Notes: generated by a model not told the origin, from the letters alone. DNA of 64,000 nt from Aquimarina mytili (GCF_016735115.1 NZ_JAERQJ010000008.1:62001-126000), one strand, 5' to 3'; positions 42,140 through 52,857 are shown, counted from the stretch's first letter. Numbers and translations: made by a program.

Positions 42140-45100
42140 TTATTGTTGAGTACTACTTTTTAATGCTTTATAATCTCTGGAAGCTCTTTGTATCCAATTC
42201 TTACCAGAATACTTCCCTTTATTAGCATTTAAAAATTGATTCCAAGAATTCTTAATTTTACTAGCATTTGTCTGACTACTACCTCCGGAAACGGATTTAC
42301 TTATAGAGCCGGATTTAGACGAAGTCTTACCTGAAATGCTTCGATAAGCAGGAGATTTGCTTATATTGCTTTTGAACATATTTCTAACAGCTCCTCTTGC
42401 TGATGATTTAGAACCATCTAGGGCCTGTTCTAAAGAACGCCCCGGCTTTCTTAACGCATTATAACCTCTTTGAGCAACTCCTCTAGCTCCTCCTTCTGGC
42501 ATAAAATAATGCTTAGCCCCAAACCAGAAAGCTGAATTAGTTCCCCATTGTTCAACATATTGATCAACGGCAGTTTTACTATGAATTGGAACTGCTTGTC
42601 CATTAGTTTCTGCTTCTTGTATTAACCCCCAAAATACTCCTCCTAAACCTTTTAATTCATGTCTTTTTTTCAAATCTAGACCTGTATAACTATATCCCGA
42701 TACTGAATTATACCCTTCGGGAATATCAGAAGTGGCATCATAACTTGAAACAAAAACACTATTTTCGAGTTCAGCTACATACACATCATCTCCGGATACA
42801 GAGGCTAAACCTAAATTTTCTCCTTGATTATTAGTAATACCAACAAACTGAATTTCACTTCCTCCAACATCACTTACCCACTCTAATTGATTTGTATCAG
42901 TATTATATGACCAGACATCTGTTGCACTATTTCCATCGGGGTCTATAAAATAAATAGGATTGTTAAGAGCATAATTATAAGGGCTCCATTCTATATAATC
43001 TTCACTCAGATTATCAATATTCATCCAACGACCAATGGAGGAATTATAATTCCTCGCGCCAAAATCTAACCACCCTAAACTAATCTCATTTTGTTCTTCT
43101 TTACCACTAAAACTTAATAATTGCGCTGTAGAATTCCCTAAAGAAGATACGAAGTTATTATAGCCTAGATGAGTCAGTCCAAAAGGATAATAATTTCTCT
43201 CTTCAACAATCTCTATACTACCATTATCATTCTTAGTATAGCTTAAACGAGTATTTCCTAAGTGATCTTTATATTGATACACGTATCGGTAAGAACTTCC
43301 ATTTGGAGTCACATACCCTTCTGGTATAGAAAAATACTCAAGTTGGTCATTCTTATAGACATATCCACCCGCATACTCCGTTTCTGTAAAAGAACTTCCA
43401 CTAGGAGCGATCTTCTTTAATTTTGCTCCTGTAGCGTCGTAAATATAGGTAATATTTCCGGCACCTTCGCTATTAGAGATGGTAACTATTTCGGGTAGGT
43501 TTAGGTGGTTGTAGGTAATCCCTGTAATACCTTTATTTTGATCGATGATCATATTGCCATTGGCATCATACTCAAAATCATCATTGGTATTGGCCCCGTC
43601 TTTAAAACCATAATCTTTACTTCCTGTATCGGCTACGCTTTTTAGTTTGTTACCATGGTCATAGGTATACCCCAGGTTATCCATTATCCCAAAATGCTCA
43701 CCTACCGCAGGGTTGATATTTTCTACAATAGCACCTGTGCGTTGCAGAGTTAGGATATTCCCCATCTTATCATAGGTAACACCAGAAAGATTATAACGAC
43801 CACTGCCACTTTCTGCTTTGGTAATACGGTTAAGAGCATCATAAGAGTAGGTATACGCTTTTAAAGCATTGTCTTGGTTAGCTGTACGCCAATACGTCTG
43901 GCTTATATTACCGTTATACAGTGCTTTATCCAGGTATGCTGTTGCAACATCATTATAATACAATCTAAAAGAAAATAAATCAGCCCCCGGATTATTAACA
44001 TCATTAATGCCTTTGAGCCACCCTCGTATATTGTATTGGTAGTCTACATCTTGCAACCCACCTCCTACGGTTTTTGATTGTAGTTGTCCTAATTCATCAT
44101 AGGTGTTGGCTATAATTTGTTCTTCTTGTTGATCATTAATCTTTTGGGTTTGGGTAAGTAATCGACCTATATGATCATAGATAAAAGTATCCACCGTTTT
44201 AATTGTTGTATAACTCCCTTTGGTATGTGTAGTAGTCGTTTCTAAAACTTTACCTACAAAATCTAGCTTGGTTGCTATAATATCGGTAGTTTCTAAAAAC
44301 TCTTTATTGCTTGAGACGATATAGATCGGTCTGGCATTTTTATCGTAATAGGTAGCCGTGGTGGTCCAATATGATGTACCTAACACTTTTACTTTTGATC
44401 CTGTGGATAACGATTTTGTGTTGTTACTTACCGGTTCACCATACACTATCGTTGGGTTATTAAAGACAGCATCTTCATGAGCTAAAAACCCATAATCATC
44501 ATAATAGTTTATAGTTAATACTTCAGCAGTACTTACTTTAGGATACCCTCCATCGGTATAATACATAGTAACACTTCCAATACTTGCGGCATTAGCCCTT
44601 TCTACCCATAGGTTTTCTGTATACGCATTCACTTCGTTTTGTAGAGCCGTTCTATCTTTATCTTCTGTAATCTTACCGGTATAGGCTACTCGACCATAGG
44701 CATCATATTTAGTAAACAACCACTCATCTTTAGCCCTGCCAGAGTTTTCTTTGCGCATATTGGCATCTTGAGTCATTATCGGCTGATCCAATTTATTGTA
44801 CACAATATACTCCCAGCCTTTACCTGGGATTTTCTTTTCGATCAGACGGTTACGGTGGTCGTAGTGGTATTGATAACATAGCTCGGCAAGTTCGCTAACC
44901 GATACTCCATTGTCAGTAGTTACTTTGGGTGGTAGTACATAAGTAAGATTTCCAAAGTCATCATACACATAATAGGTATCATGTTCTACTCCTTCATTAT
45001 AAGTACGTTTTAAAACTATTCTACCTAGTTTGTCTGTATACTCTTTAGTAGTATGATCATTAGGGTAGGTTTGACCAGGTTGCCAGTTTTCATCTTTTGT

Positions 45101-45784
45101 GATGGTTACAAATAGTTTCCCTGCAGTATAATTAGCAGCATTTTTGATGAGTTGTGGCTTTTTTGCATCACCATTCTCAAAGGTCACTTCAAAATGTACC
45201 ACCTCATTGATGCTATTGGTACCCCAATCAAATTTGATGGTATGATCAGTATCACTGCTTGCATTGGCCTTCCATGCTTTTCCCGGTGCGCCTTGCTCTC
45301 TAACACGATTAAGAGGAGAGGCTTCATATACACTTTCGCTATAGGCATTGATCTGATTCATGTCTGTAATTCCAGGAAAATCATTAGTATACTTATTTTT
45401 ATAGTAGGTATTGATATGGTGTGACACATTAACTTCTCTATAGCTTCCTGATGTTTTGGATGCTACATAGGGTAAATATTGCTTGGTTTGTCTACCATAA
45501 CTATCATATTTAATATGAGTAATAATATCTTTACTATTAGGCGAAGCATTAATGGCCGTTTGTTGCATGGGTCTCCCCAATCCATCATAATAGGTGATAT
45601 TATAAATCTTTTGTTCTTGTGGAGCCGTTTCTAACTCGGTTACGTTGGCAAAAGGTTGTTGTGCCTTAACCGCCATCATATAGTTTTGGCCATCAGAAAG
45701 CTCTAGCTCTTGCCCATAGGAGGCTACAATGGTTGTTAGCACTACTATGATATATATAGATGTATTGATTATTGTTTTCATCAA
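42140..45784 (-). CDS. DUF6443/RHS repeat protein with variable C-terminal tip
   Basis: The 1214-aa protein has a signal peptide (IYIIVVLTTIVASYGQ) and the DUF6443 opening (ITYYDGLGRPMQQTAIN). Many YD-type repeats follow (YDAYGRVAYTGKI, YDELGQLQSKTVG and others), then the RHS core (YYPFGLTHLGYNN, FGARNYNSSIGRWMNIDNL, YNYALNNPIYFIDPDGN). The 260 residues after the core are the variable tip, ending KIKNSWNQFLNANKGKYSGK and then NWIQRASRDYKALK. In RHS proteins the tip is often a toxin; this one shows no catalytic motif I recognise. It is downstream of the 1364-aa RHS partner, 39 bases apart. Confidence 0.85.
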   Translation of the reverse strand: MMKTIINTSIYIIVVLTTIVASYGQELELSDGQNYMMAVKAQQPFANVTELETAPQEQKIYNITYYDGLGRPMQQTAINASPNSKDIITHIKYDSYGRQTKQYLPYVASKTSGSYREVNVSHHINTYYKNKYTNDFPGITDMNQINAYSESVYEASPLNRVREQGAPGKAWKANASSDTDHTIKFDWGTNSINEVVHFEVTFENGDAKKPQLIKNAANYTAGKLFVTITKDENWQPGQTYPNDHTTKEYTDKLGRIVLKRTYNEGVEHDTYYVYDDFGNLTYVLPPKVTTDNGVSVSELAELCYQYHYDHRNRLIEKKIPGKGWEYIVYNKLDQPIMTQDANMRKENSGRAKDEWLFTKYDAYGRVAYTGKITEDKDRTALQNEVNAYTENLWVERANAASIGSVTMYYTDGGYPKVSTAEVLTINYYDDYGFLAHEDAVFNNPTIVYGEPVSNNTKSLSTGSKVKVLGTSYWTTTATYYDKNARPIYIVSSNKEFLETTDIIATKLDFVGKVLETTTTHTKGSYTTIKTVDTFIYDHIGRLLTQTQKINDQQEEQIIANTYDELGQLQSKTVGGGLQDVDYQYNIRGWLKGINDVNNPGADLFSFRLYYNDVATAYLDKALYNGNISQTYWRTANQDNALKAYTYSYDALNRITKAESGSGRYNLSGVTYDKMGNILTLQRTGAIVENINPAVGEHFGIMDNLGYTYDHGNKLKSVADTGSKDYGFKDGANTNDDFEYDANGNMIIDQNKGITGITYNHLNLPEIVTISNSEGAGNITYIYDATGAKLKKIAPSGSSFTETEYAGGYVYKNDQLEYFSIPEGYVTPNGSSYRYVYQYKDHLGNTRLSYTKNDNGSIEIVEERNYYPFGLTHLGYNNFVSSLGNSTAQLLSFSGKEEQNEISLGWLDFGARNYNSSIGRWMNIDNLSEDYIEWSPYNYALNNPIYFIDPDGNSATDVWSYNTDTNQLEWVSDVGGSEIQFVGITNNQGENLGLASVSGDDVYVAELENSVFVSSYDATSDIPEGYNSVSGYSYTGLDLKKRHELKGLGGVFWGLIQEAETNGQAVPIHSKTAVDQYVEQWGTNSAFWFGAKHYFMPEGGARGVAQRGYNALRKPGRSLEQALDGSKSSARGAVRNMFKSNISKSPAYRSISGKTSSKSGSISKSVSGGSSQTNASKIKNSWNQFLNANKGKYSGKNWIQRASRDYKALKSSTQQ

Positions 45785-45823
45785 ATCGTATGTTTTATGT
45801 CTTTGAATTATCTTGTGTTATCT

Positions 45824-48800
45824 TTATTGATTATAGTTATCGCTATTATCAATTGGGTTTGGACCATCGCCATTACCTCCACCACCTCCACTAGAACACC
45901 AGGATGGATTAACGGTAAATGTTCTAATTGCTGTAGCCGTTTGGCGAATACAATTATCTGTGACAACACATTTTACCTCTATAGATCTTGGTCCACTACA
46001 AGACACTCTTAACCTTGGAGAAGAACCGCTTTGTCTTACACCATTGACATACCATTGGCGGCTATAATTTCCAGATCCATCAGAAAGGCGTGCACTTACA
46101 TCAAAAGTCTCTGAGGTTGAATTCTGACTTACAGGATGTTTAAGGATTGTAGCGGTACGCGGCTTCATTTCTCCTACCGTTAAGGAAGTATTGATCGTTT
46201 TACTCCTTTGAGTGACATTATCGGTAATCACACAGGTTACAGCTACATTACCATAATAATAGCACCCCATGGCTCTGCTAAAAGACTTTTGTGCAGAAGT
46301 AAAACTGTGATTCGTGAAGGTATTTCTAACGGTCCAACTGTAGCTATAATTTCCTGATCCTCCATTAGGCGCTGCCGAAAAACTTGCCGTAGTATAAAGA
46401 TCTACTTGTGATGGGTGATTGGTTGTTGCTGCTAAAGGATGATACACTGATATTGATTTACCCGCCGTTCTTTCTATTCCGGTAAGCTTATCTTTTACAG
46501 TAAGGGTTATGGTTGTCATCCCAGTTGTATTGCCCGTCTGTAGATTAACATCTTTAGTGCTGTAGTGTTCAATCACATTACCCGGTTTAGTCACCTTCCA
46601 GAGGTAGCTAAAATTGTCAGACCCTCCCTCTATAGATGGTTTAATAACAACATTGGTTCCTGTTTCCATCCATGGATTCGAAGCAATGCTTATTTGCAGA
46701 GGAGTATACAATTGATCGGTATAGTTATAATAAAACTTATCAATGATATGACCTTCGGCATCACGTATATGCATTAAACGATTTAGGTTATCATATTCGT
46801 AATAAGTCGTATATCCTTTGGGGTCTGTGATACTGGTTACTCCTATCAAAGGATCATAAGTATAGGTAGTAACCATTGCCTTGGGTAACCCATTTCGTAA
46901 TTCTTGCAAAGCCACTTTTAGAATTTGTTCTTTACAGTTAGCCGATCTACAATTATCATTATCTGCATTAGCTTTTGCTTTCAGATCAGCCTCATACGGT
47001 TGTACTTCAGTATACGTAGCATTTTCAATTTTAGCAATAGGGTGGATATCCTGATATCCCCATACATAAATGATATGCGTACCATCTTCTTTTGATACCG
47101 CTAATGGATTACCAAAATCATCGTAATTATAATACATTAACCTGGGTTCTTGAGGGTCAGTCTGTTTTGCCGTTTTGATCACTTCAGGAAGTAGGATGTT
47201 ATTCCCCCAGTTTTTATATGTGGTGTTTTGAGTATTAAGCAGTTTTTGATCTTCGAATAGTTGGGTTTGTATGGGTGAAGAAATCCTGTTCAAACCAGAT
47301 AAACTATTTGCTATAGCAGTGTTGAAATCGTAAGCATAGAAATACTTGGTAATAGTTTTCTCAAGATCACTATTGATCGTTTCTTGTTCTTTAAGATGGC
47401 CCTGTGGGTTATTATATCGATAAAAATTCTGGGTGTTTATACTAGAGCCATTTAAATGATCAGTGACTGAGGTTTGAATCAATCGATCTACATTACGACT
47501 TGCATCAAATATTTCTGTATCCACGGCATAGATTCCGGGACCGGTGGGGATAAATCCAGTTTGTCCTACTTTTACAGAATACACTCTACCAGCATAGTTG
47601 AGATTATCATCAAAATCATAGTGATTTACTGTTTCTTTTAATACTGTACCATTAGCATCAGCAACTTCTTCTTTAAGAGTTTTTCCATTTTTATAAGCAT
47701 TATCATCTTTTGCTGGAAATGGAAAAACAAGGGGTTCTGGTATGTTATGACCAAAAGTTAATTTTCGTGTCCCATTGGTACCATTAGCTGATGTAAATTT
47801 TTCTGTAACCTGTTTATAAATAATATGGCTTCCCATATTATACCCTAACGGCATATTACTAGAACTTGAATAGCTTCTGAACACGCAAGTTTGAACACCT
47901 CCAGATACGGAAGACGTAGTTCCGTACTCATAGGTAGTTAAATTTCTTCGTCTAAAAAGAACTCCTTGACTAATATGATCAGCAGTCTCATAACTATATT
48001 CTTTAGTAATGCAGTTTGCTGGGTCGGTATCAGGGCAACTTGTAATCGTTTTTATTCTGATTCCTCCCGTTTCTCTTGATCTTGCTTGTACAGGAATTTC
48101 GTTGCCTCTATTGACATTTACACGAACAGATCCCTCAACATGACCATCAGGAGCGGCATTTCTAACTGATACTGAAAGAGAATAGGTCCCTGCTTTTAAA
48201 TACACTTTTTTTGTAAAACTATTTTTAAGCTCTTGACCTGGCTGTAAAAACCCTCCTCCGTAGCTAAGTTGTGCTATTGAACATGGATAACTACGATTAC
48301 ATTCGCCTATACTACTTGATTGACAAGCAGTTTCCGCATCATCTGCAGTGTTTTTCTCATGAATTTTTGCAATAACACTACCAGCAGTAGCCGCTTTGGT
48401 TACAGAAATGGTAATTTCGGCGGCAGTATTTTCTGTAATGGTAAATTCATTTGCTCCAAAATCGTCTCCCCCCGTTGCTGAAGCAGCAGCACCATAAAAA
48501 CTATTTGAGATTGCACAAGGAGAATCACCAACATCATAAAAATCATCATATTCATCACCATTGATTCCTGGATCATAGGTGTTTTGTTCATACTCAAACT
48601 CTGTACTTCCTTTGGTGGGATAAATGATTTTTTGCAATGCTCCTTTAGAACAATCCTCAAAACTAGGTTTTCTTGGACCATAAAGATCATCAATATTGAC
48701 TAACTTTCCTGTATTATTTGCATTAGCATATCCCCAAAAATCCTGCTTATAGAATAAAATATTATCTGATGCAGCTCCATTATATTCAAATTGGTAGCGA

Positions 48801-49918
48801 TTGCTGATATCATTATTAATAGTGATTCCCGTAAGTAACTTTTTGGTTTTAGTAGCACTATCATATTGAAGGCTATAATTAAAAATTTCTTTGCCAAAAG
48901 TGTCTTTTACCTTTATGTTATCTAGGCTAGCGAGATACTGGTTGAGCTCGGTAATATTTGGTCGAGTTGTAGCAAACTCTATTGTACCTAAAGAAAATGA
49001 GATACTTTCTATGATTTTTGAAGATATGCTATATCTTGCTCTTGAACTTCTTAAGTTATTTGCACATCCACTTGATCCTATCGGTTTCGTATACGTTTGT
49101 GAAATTGTTTCTTGTGTATGATAATATCCAGTGTAATTAAGATGAATGCTTCTATGGTTTGGGAGTTCAATTTTAGTTAGTTTCCAGCTAGAAATATAGC
49201 CAGTAACAGGAGTGGAGAGAAGATCATTGATCCCAATTGGAGGAATCCTTTTGGTAATTTCCGTAGCTTGAAAAAAATACTGTATCCCATTATCATCAGT
49301 TACTTTAATCCCCTGGTTAAAATCATCGTTGATTACTTCAATGTTATACGGCTTATAGGGTTTGATCACTGCATTTTTGTTTTCATCAAAGTAAAAACTA
49401 GCCTGAACATTGCCTACACTGATCATAAACTTATCTGGTTGGGTATCCCATATACCTGAAGCTGCATTTTCTTTAAATGTATTTTGATCTATTGAGGATA
49501 GTTGATTGTTTACATATGGGATAACCCATTTTTTACCCATTTGATTGGTTCCGATATAACCATTAGGTTCTTCATCGGGTCTACCTCTAAGCTGTCGGGT
49601 AATAATACCACCGGCATTTAATGACCACCCTAACCCAGTGATCCCTGGGATTTCATCAACAAGTAGCCCTGTATATGTGTAACTTAAACTTATGGGTAAT
49701 TCAAAACCATTTTCTTTAATGGTATAGATAGGTATTGAATGATTAATGGTACCTATACTTAAATTTACCGGGATATCCCCATATTTTCCTAGTGTTGATG
49801 CTTCGGGAGAAGCTGGAAACAAATTAGGAATATCAATAGGGCCACTTCCAGCTTGAAACTGAGCAAATAGTCCTGTTTTTAATAAAATGAAAATAATAAA
49901 ATATAAATATTTCTGCAT
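45824..49918 (-). CDS. Very large secreted RHS-associated protein with YD repeats and PKD/Ig-like domains
   Basis: From the ATG at 49918 the product is about 1364 aa and starts with a signal peptide (MQKYLYFIIFILLKTGLFAQ); an upstream ATG (49978) would bury it behind 20 polar residues. The N-terminal half has the IPIYTIKENGFELPISLSY and ITGLGWSLNAGGIITRQ phrases of RHS/SpvB-like Bacteroidota proteins. Sparse YD motifs (YNYDDFGNPLAVSKEDG, TYYEYDNLNRLMHIRDA) follow, then PKD/Ig-like strands with repeated GSGNYSYSW and GSGNYSRQWYVNG. It ends in a Gly/Asn-rich tail without a clear sorting signal. It is first of the two-gene operon. Confidence 0.8.
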   Translation of the reverse strand: MQKYLYFIIFILLKTGLFAQFQAGSGPIDIPNLFPASPEASTLGKYGDIPVNLSIGTINHSIPIYTIKENGFELPISLSYTYTGLLVDEIPGITGLGWSLNAGGIITRQLRGRPDEEPNGYIGTNQMGKKWVIPYVNNQLSSIDQNTFKENAASGIWDTQPDKFMISVGNVQASFYFDENKNAVIKPYKPYNIEVINDDFNQGIKVTDDNGIQYFFQATEITKRIPPIGINDLLSTPVTGYISSWKLTKIELPNHRSIHLNYTGYYHTQETISQTYTKPIGSSGCANNLRSSRARYSISSKIIESISFSLGTIEFATTRPNITELNQYLASLDNIKVKDTFGKEIFNYSLQYDSATKTKKLLTGITINNDISNRYQFEYNGAASDNILFYKQDFWGYANANNTGKLVNIDDLYGPRKPSFEDCSKGALQKIIYPTKGSTEFEYEQNTYDPGINGDEYDDFYDVGDSPCAISNSFYGAAASATGGDDFGANEFTITENTAAEITISVTKAATAGSVIAKIHEKNTADDAETACQSSSIGECNRSYPCSIAQLSYGGGFLQPGQELKNSFTKKVYLKAGTYSLSVSVRNAAPDGHVEGSVRVNVNRGNEIPVQARSRETGGIRIKTITSCPDTDPANCITKEYSYETADHISQGVLFRRRNLTTYEYGTTSSVSGGVQTCVFRSYSSSSNMPLGYNMGSHIIYKQVTEKFTSANGTNGTRKLTFGHNIPEPLVFPFPAKDDNAYKNGKTLKEEVADANGTVLKETVNHYDFDDNLNYAGRVYSVKVGQTGFIPTGPGIYAVDTEIFDASRNVDRLIQTSVTDHLNGSSINTQNFYRYNNPQGHLKEQETINSDLEKTITKYFYAYDFNTAIANSLSGLNRISSPIQTQLFEDQKLLNTQNTTYKNWGNNILLPEVIKTAKQTDPQEPRLMYYNYDDFGNPLAVSKEDGTHIIYVWGYQDIHPIAKIENATYTEVQPYEADLKAKANADNDNCRSANCKEQILKVALQELRNGLPKAMVTTYTYDPLIGVTSITDPKGYTTYYEYDNLNRLMHIRDAEGHIIDKFYYNYTDQLYTPLQISIASNPWMETGTNVVIKPSIEGGSDNFSYLWKVTKPGNVIEHYSTKDVNLQTGNTTGMTTITLTVKDKLTGIERTAGKSISVYHPLAATTNHPSQVDLYTTASFSAAPNGGSGNYSYSWTVRNTFTNHSFTSAQKSFSRAMGCYYYGNVAVTCVITDNVTQRSKTINTSLTVGEMKPRTATILKHPVSQNSTSETFDVSARLSDGSGNYSRQWYVNGVRQSGSSPRLRVSCSGPRSIEVKCVVTDNCIRQTATAIRTFTVNPSWCSSGGGGGNGDGPNPIDNSDNYNQ

Positions 49919-50114
49919 GACTGAACTTGATTGTTGTTTTTGTTTTCCTGGTGCAATGTTAGACAATACCAGTTTCATTTTTCGATACTGGGGGATTTCT
50001 AAATGTTAAAATTTAATATTGTTAATTATTGTTTGTAGACGGGTTGTTGCTTTTTAGATGAATCAAAAAAGCAATTACATATAGAAGTTACTATCTTTAC
50101 TCAGTGTGTCTAGC

Positions 50115-50366
50115 TTAAGCACTTACTTGTTTTTTATCAAAAAAACCAACTCTAAATCCTACGGCTTTTTCATATACAAAACTTTGTGCTTTAAAATCAT
50201 AAACGATAGGGGCATCCAGTTCTTTCATTACATTTATAGTGCGATATAGTTTCGTTTTTGAAACCCCGAGGCGATATGATAAATCCTCTGCAGGACCCGT
50301 GGCTTGCATACGAATTAATCTGTCGATGCGTTGTATGAGTTCTATTTGTTTGATAATGATGTTCAT
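50115..50366 (-). CDS. Small winged-helix DNA-binding protein (HTH_11-like)
   Basis: The 83-aa product begins with a helix (KQIELIQRIDRLIRM). A DeoR-like helix-turn-helix follows (GPAEDLSYRLGVSKTKLYRTI), then the wing KELDAPIVYDFKAQSFVYE. It is a complete stand-alone domain without a ligand part. It lies 136 bases upstream of the RHS operon on the same strand and may regulate it. Confidence 0.6.
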   Translation of the reverse strand: MNIIIKQIELIQRIDRLIRMQATGPAEDLSYRLGVSKTKLYRTINVMKELDAPIVYDFKAQSFVYEKAVGFRVGFFDKKQVSA

Positions 50367-50447
50367 AGTTTTTTCCCTTTAATGGTTATTAATTTTGAAT
50401 ATTGATTACAATCATGGGGGAAGGTTTACGTAGTTGGTTTCTGGCTG

Positions 50448-50753
50448 TTATTTGTTAGTTGATGGTTTGTTGGGATTTGATATATTTCTTTGGGGTTTAG
50501 AAGTACATATCGGATAGCTATACAAGCCAGTTGTTGGGGTGAGTAATATTATATTTCTTGCTTTATAAATGAGCTGCAATGCTTCTTCGCTAGTCTTGCC
50601 TTTTTTATAGAGCTTAACCATCCAGCGATACAGTAATGTCTCATATGGACTATGATGCACAAGATTATATATAAATGCATCCATTTTAAAATGCAGTGCT
50701 TGCAAGATAGTCGCAAAGTAATGGTGCTTTTGTTGTTGTAGGTAGGCTTCCAT
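50448..50753 (-). CDS. 101-aa protein of unknown function
   Basis: The helical, aromatic-rich peptide (YFATILQALHFKMDAFIYNLVHH, then YRWMVKLYKKGKTSEEALQL) ends in a polar tail rich in Pro/Asn/Lys. It stands upstream of the small winged-helix gene on the same strand. No family is recognised. Confidence 0.4.
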   Translation of the reverse strand: MEAYLQQQKHHYFATILQALHFKMDAFIYNLVHHSPYETLLYRWMVKLYKKGKTSEEALQLIYKARNIILLTPTTGLYSYPICTSKPQRNISNPNKPSTNK

Positions 50754-50837
50754 TTGTTTGTTTTTGTTGGGTCAAAAGTATGGGAAGTATCAAGTGATTT
50801 GCAAGGGGAGTATCCCTCAATTTATAAATTTTGAATG

Positions 50838-50851
50838 TAAAATTTATAAAT
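50838..50851. promoter_or_regulatory. 14-bp motif shared with the RiPP promoter region, copy 1
   Basis: TAAAATTTATAAAT lies about 205 bases upstream of the TPR-AraC regulator gene. The same 14 bases occur upstream of the RiPP precursor gene at 52821-52834. A binding site for the regulator is inferred; in AT-rich DNA chance is not excluded. Confidence 0.35.
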
Positions 50852-51057
50852 CTATTGATAAAAATATCGGCGCTAACCTACTGATAATTAACTAATTTTA
50901 TATTTTGATTTTTGAATTGTATCTTAGCCGCTAGATTATAATAATTGAAATATTTGAAAAGATAATTATGATCTTTTACCCCTAAATTATTAATTTAATA
51001 ACTAACACACATTCTTAGAATGATGTTAGTAGCCTGGCACTATTACCTACTATAAAA

Positions 51058-52788
51058 ATGAATAACCTTGCTTATGTATTTACTATTTCTATTTTAAGTT
51101 CAGTATTTTCCTGTGTTTTCTCGCAAAATGAGTCTAATGTATCAGATAATTTTATAAATGAATCTATCCGGATTGAAAAAAAATCTGATTCATTGTCTAA
51201 ACAAACTTTTAAAGAGATTGAAAAAAACTTCTACATCAATAGAAACGATTCCATACTTGCTAAGGCATATGCTAATGCATATTTAATAAAAGCTAAAAAA
51301 CTTATAGATACGTTTGAAATTGCCAATGGTTATCATCTGTTCTGTAATTTGAAGATACGCAAACCAAAACAAGTATTATTATACGCAGATTCAATCATAG
51401 CAATTACCAAGAATAAAAAATACTATAAATATCCTACAAGAGGTTATTTGTTTAAGGGACTTATTTTGTACGAAAAAAATCAATATAGTGAAGCTTTGGA
51501 TGCTTATCTATTGGGACTTGAACATGCAGAATCGCATAGTGATTCTGAAAATGTTGTCGCTATAAAACATAATATCGGACTATTAAAAAATACTATAGGA
51601 GAAAATGAAGAGGCATTAAAAACCTATTTGGACAATCTAGAATTTATAAAAAAACAAGATACTTTAGATAAATTTCGCCCTCATTATGTAATTTCATTGT
51701 TCAAAATATCTGGTACTTATAACAGGCTTAATAATATTGATTCAGCACATGTTTACGTCAAAAAAGCAATTACTGCAACTCTTAATGGTGAAAAGCAATA
51801 TTATTACCCAGAAATATTAGTGACTTATGGAATAAATAGCTACCTAAGAAAAGACTTTAAAACTGCCATTGACAGCCTGTCAAAAGCGAATGAATTACTG
51901 TCTTCAAAAAAAAATAATTCAAGTAAAGCCGTTACATACTTATGGATTGGAAAAAGCTTAAATGCAATGGGAAAACAAGATAAAGCTTTGGTATATCTAA
52001 AAAAGGTAGATTCGATCATGGAAGTATCTAATTATTCTCCTAATGTTAGAGAAGCATTTACTTTATTAATAGAACATTACAAAACTGTTGATGATAAAAA
52101 CAATCAACTTAGGTTATTACAGAAGCTAATTCGTTTCGATAGTATTCATAATAAAAAACATAATAAACTTAATATAGATATCATCAAGAATTATGACACT
52201 GCGAAATTAATAAAAGAAAAAAACTTATTAATTGATGGGATTCAAAATAAAAATGAAAAATCAAAGTATAACCTTATTCTAATTGGAATAAGTGTTATTA
52301 TACTACTAACATTGTTTTATATTTATTTTCACAAAAGAAAACAGGCACAATATCAAAAGAATTATAATGAAAACCTTCTTAAAATAGAAGCAAAAAGTTT
52401 GAACAAACCTAAAATTAAAGAACTTGAAATAGCAGCTGAAGTTACTGATGATATCATCAAGAAATTGAAGAGTTTTGAAGAAGAACATATGTTTTTAAAA
52501 AGTGATCTTACTATGACCAAAGTTGCCAAAAGTTTTAAAACTAATTCCACCTATTTGTCTAAAATTATTAATACCCATAAAAATAAAAATTTTGCAAATT
52601 ATGTTAATGATCTTAGAATAGAGTATTGTATTGAACAAATAAAAACTAATAATAAGTTTCGACTTTATACTATAAAATCTATTGCGAAAGAGGTAGGGTT
52701 TAATAGTATACAATCCTTTTCTAGTGCTTTTTATAAGAAAACAGGACAACATCCCTCATATTTCATAAAAAACTCTGAAAATCAGTAA
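51058..52788 (+). CDS. TPR-containing AraC-family membrane regulator
   Basis: The 576-aa protein has a signal-like start (FTISILSSVFSCVFSQ) and TPR repeats from about 120 to 330 (GLILYEKNQYSEALDAYLLG, YLWIGKSLNAMGKQDKALVYL). One membrane helix follows near 405-425 (LIGISVIILLTLFYIYF), and a C-terminal AraC-type domain (LTMTKVAKSFKTNSTYLSK, IKSIAKEVGFNSIQSFSSAF). It would sense something outside the inner membrane through the TPR part and bind DNA inside. It sits just upstream of the RiPP precursor gene, so it is the likely regulator of that locus. Confidence 0.85.
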   Translation: MNNLAYVFTISILSSVFSCVFSQNESNVSDNFINESIRIEKKSDSLSKQTFKEIEKNFYINRNDSILAKAYANAYLIKAKKLIDTFEIANGYHLFCNLKIRKPKQVLLYADSIIAITKNKKYYKYPTRGYLFKGLILYEKNQYSEALDAYLLGLEHAESHSDSENVVAIKHNIGLLKNTIGENEEALKTYLDNLEFIKKQDTLDKFRPHYVISLFKISGTYNRLNNIDSAHVYVKKAITATLNGEKQYYYPEILVTYGINSYLRKDFKTAIDSLSKANELLSSKKNNSSKAVTYLWIGKSLNAMGKQDKALVYLKKVDSIMEVSNYSPNVREAFTLLIEHYKTVDDKNNQLRLLQKLIRFDSIHNKKHNKLNIDIIKNYDTAKLIKEKNLLIDGIQNKNEKSKYNLILIGISVIILLTLFYIYFHKRKQAQYQKNYNENLLKIEAKSLNKPKIKELEIAAEVTDDIIKKLKSFEEEHMFLKSDLTMTKVAKSFKTNSTYLSKIINTHKNKNFANYVNDLRIEYCIEQIKTNNKFRLYTIKSIAKEVGFNSIQSFSSAFYKKTGQHPSYFIKNSENQ

Positions 52789-52820
52789 GTTTAGGTCAAA
52801 AAAAACGATTTAATCACGTT

Positions 52821-52834
52821 TAAAATTTATAAAT
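52821..52834. promoter_or_regulatory. 14-bp motif shared with the regulator upstream region, copy 2
   Basis: TAAAATTTATAAAT is identical to 50838-50851. It ends 23 bases before the candidate -33 box of the RiPP precursor promoter, a good place for activator binding. Confidence 0.4.
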
Positions 52835-52857
52835 TTAACCATACTCTAAGGGTAGTT

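Noticed and set aside
48400-48693. 97-aa Met-rich minus-strand frame inside the large RHS-associated gene
   Set aside because: Same strand but shifted frame of a long intact gene; low-complexity Met/Leu composition.
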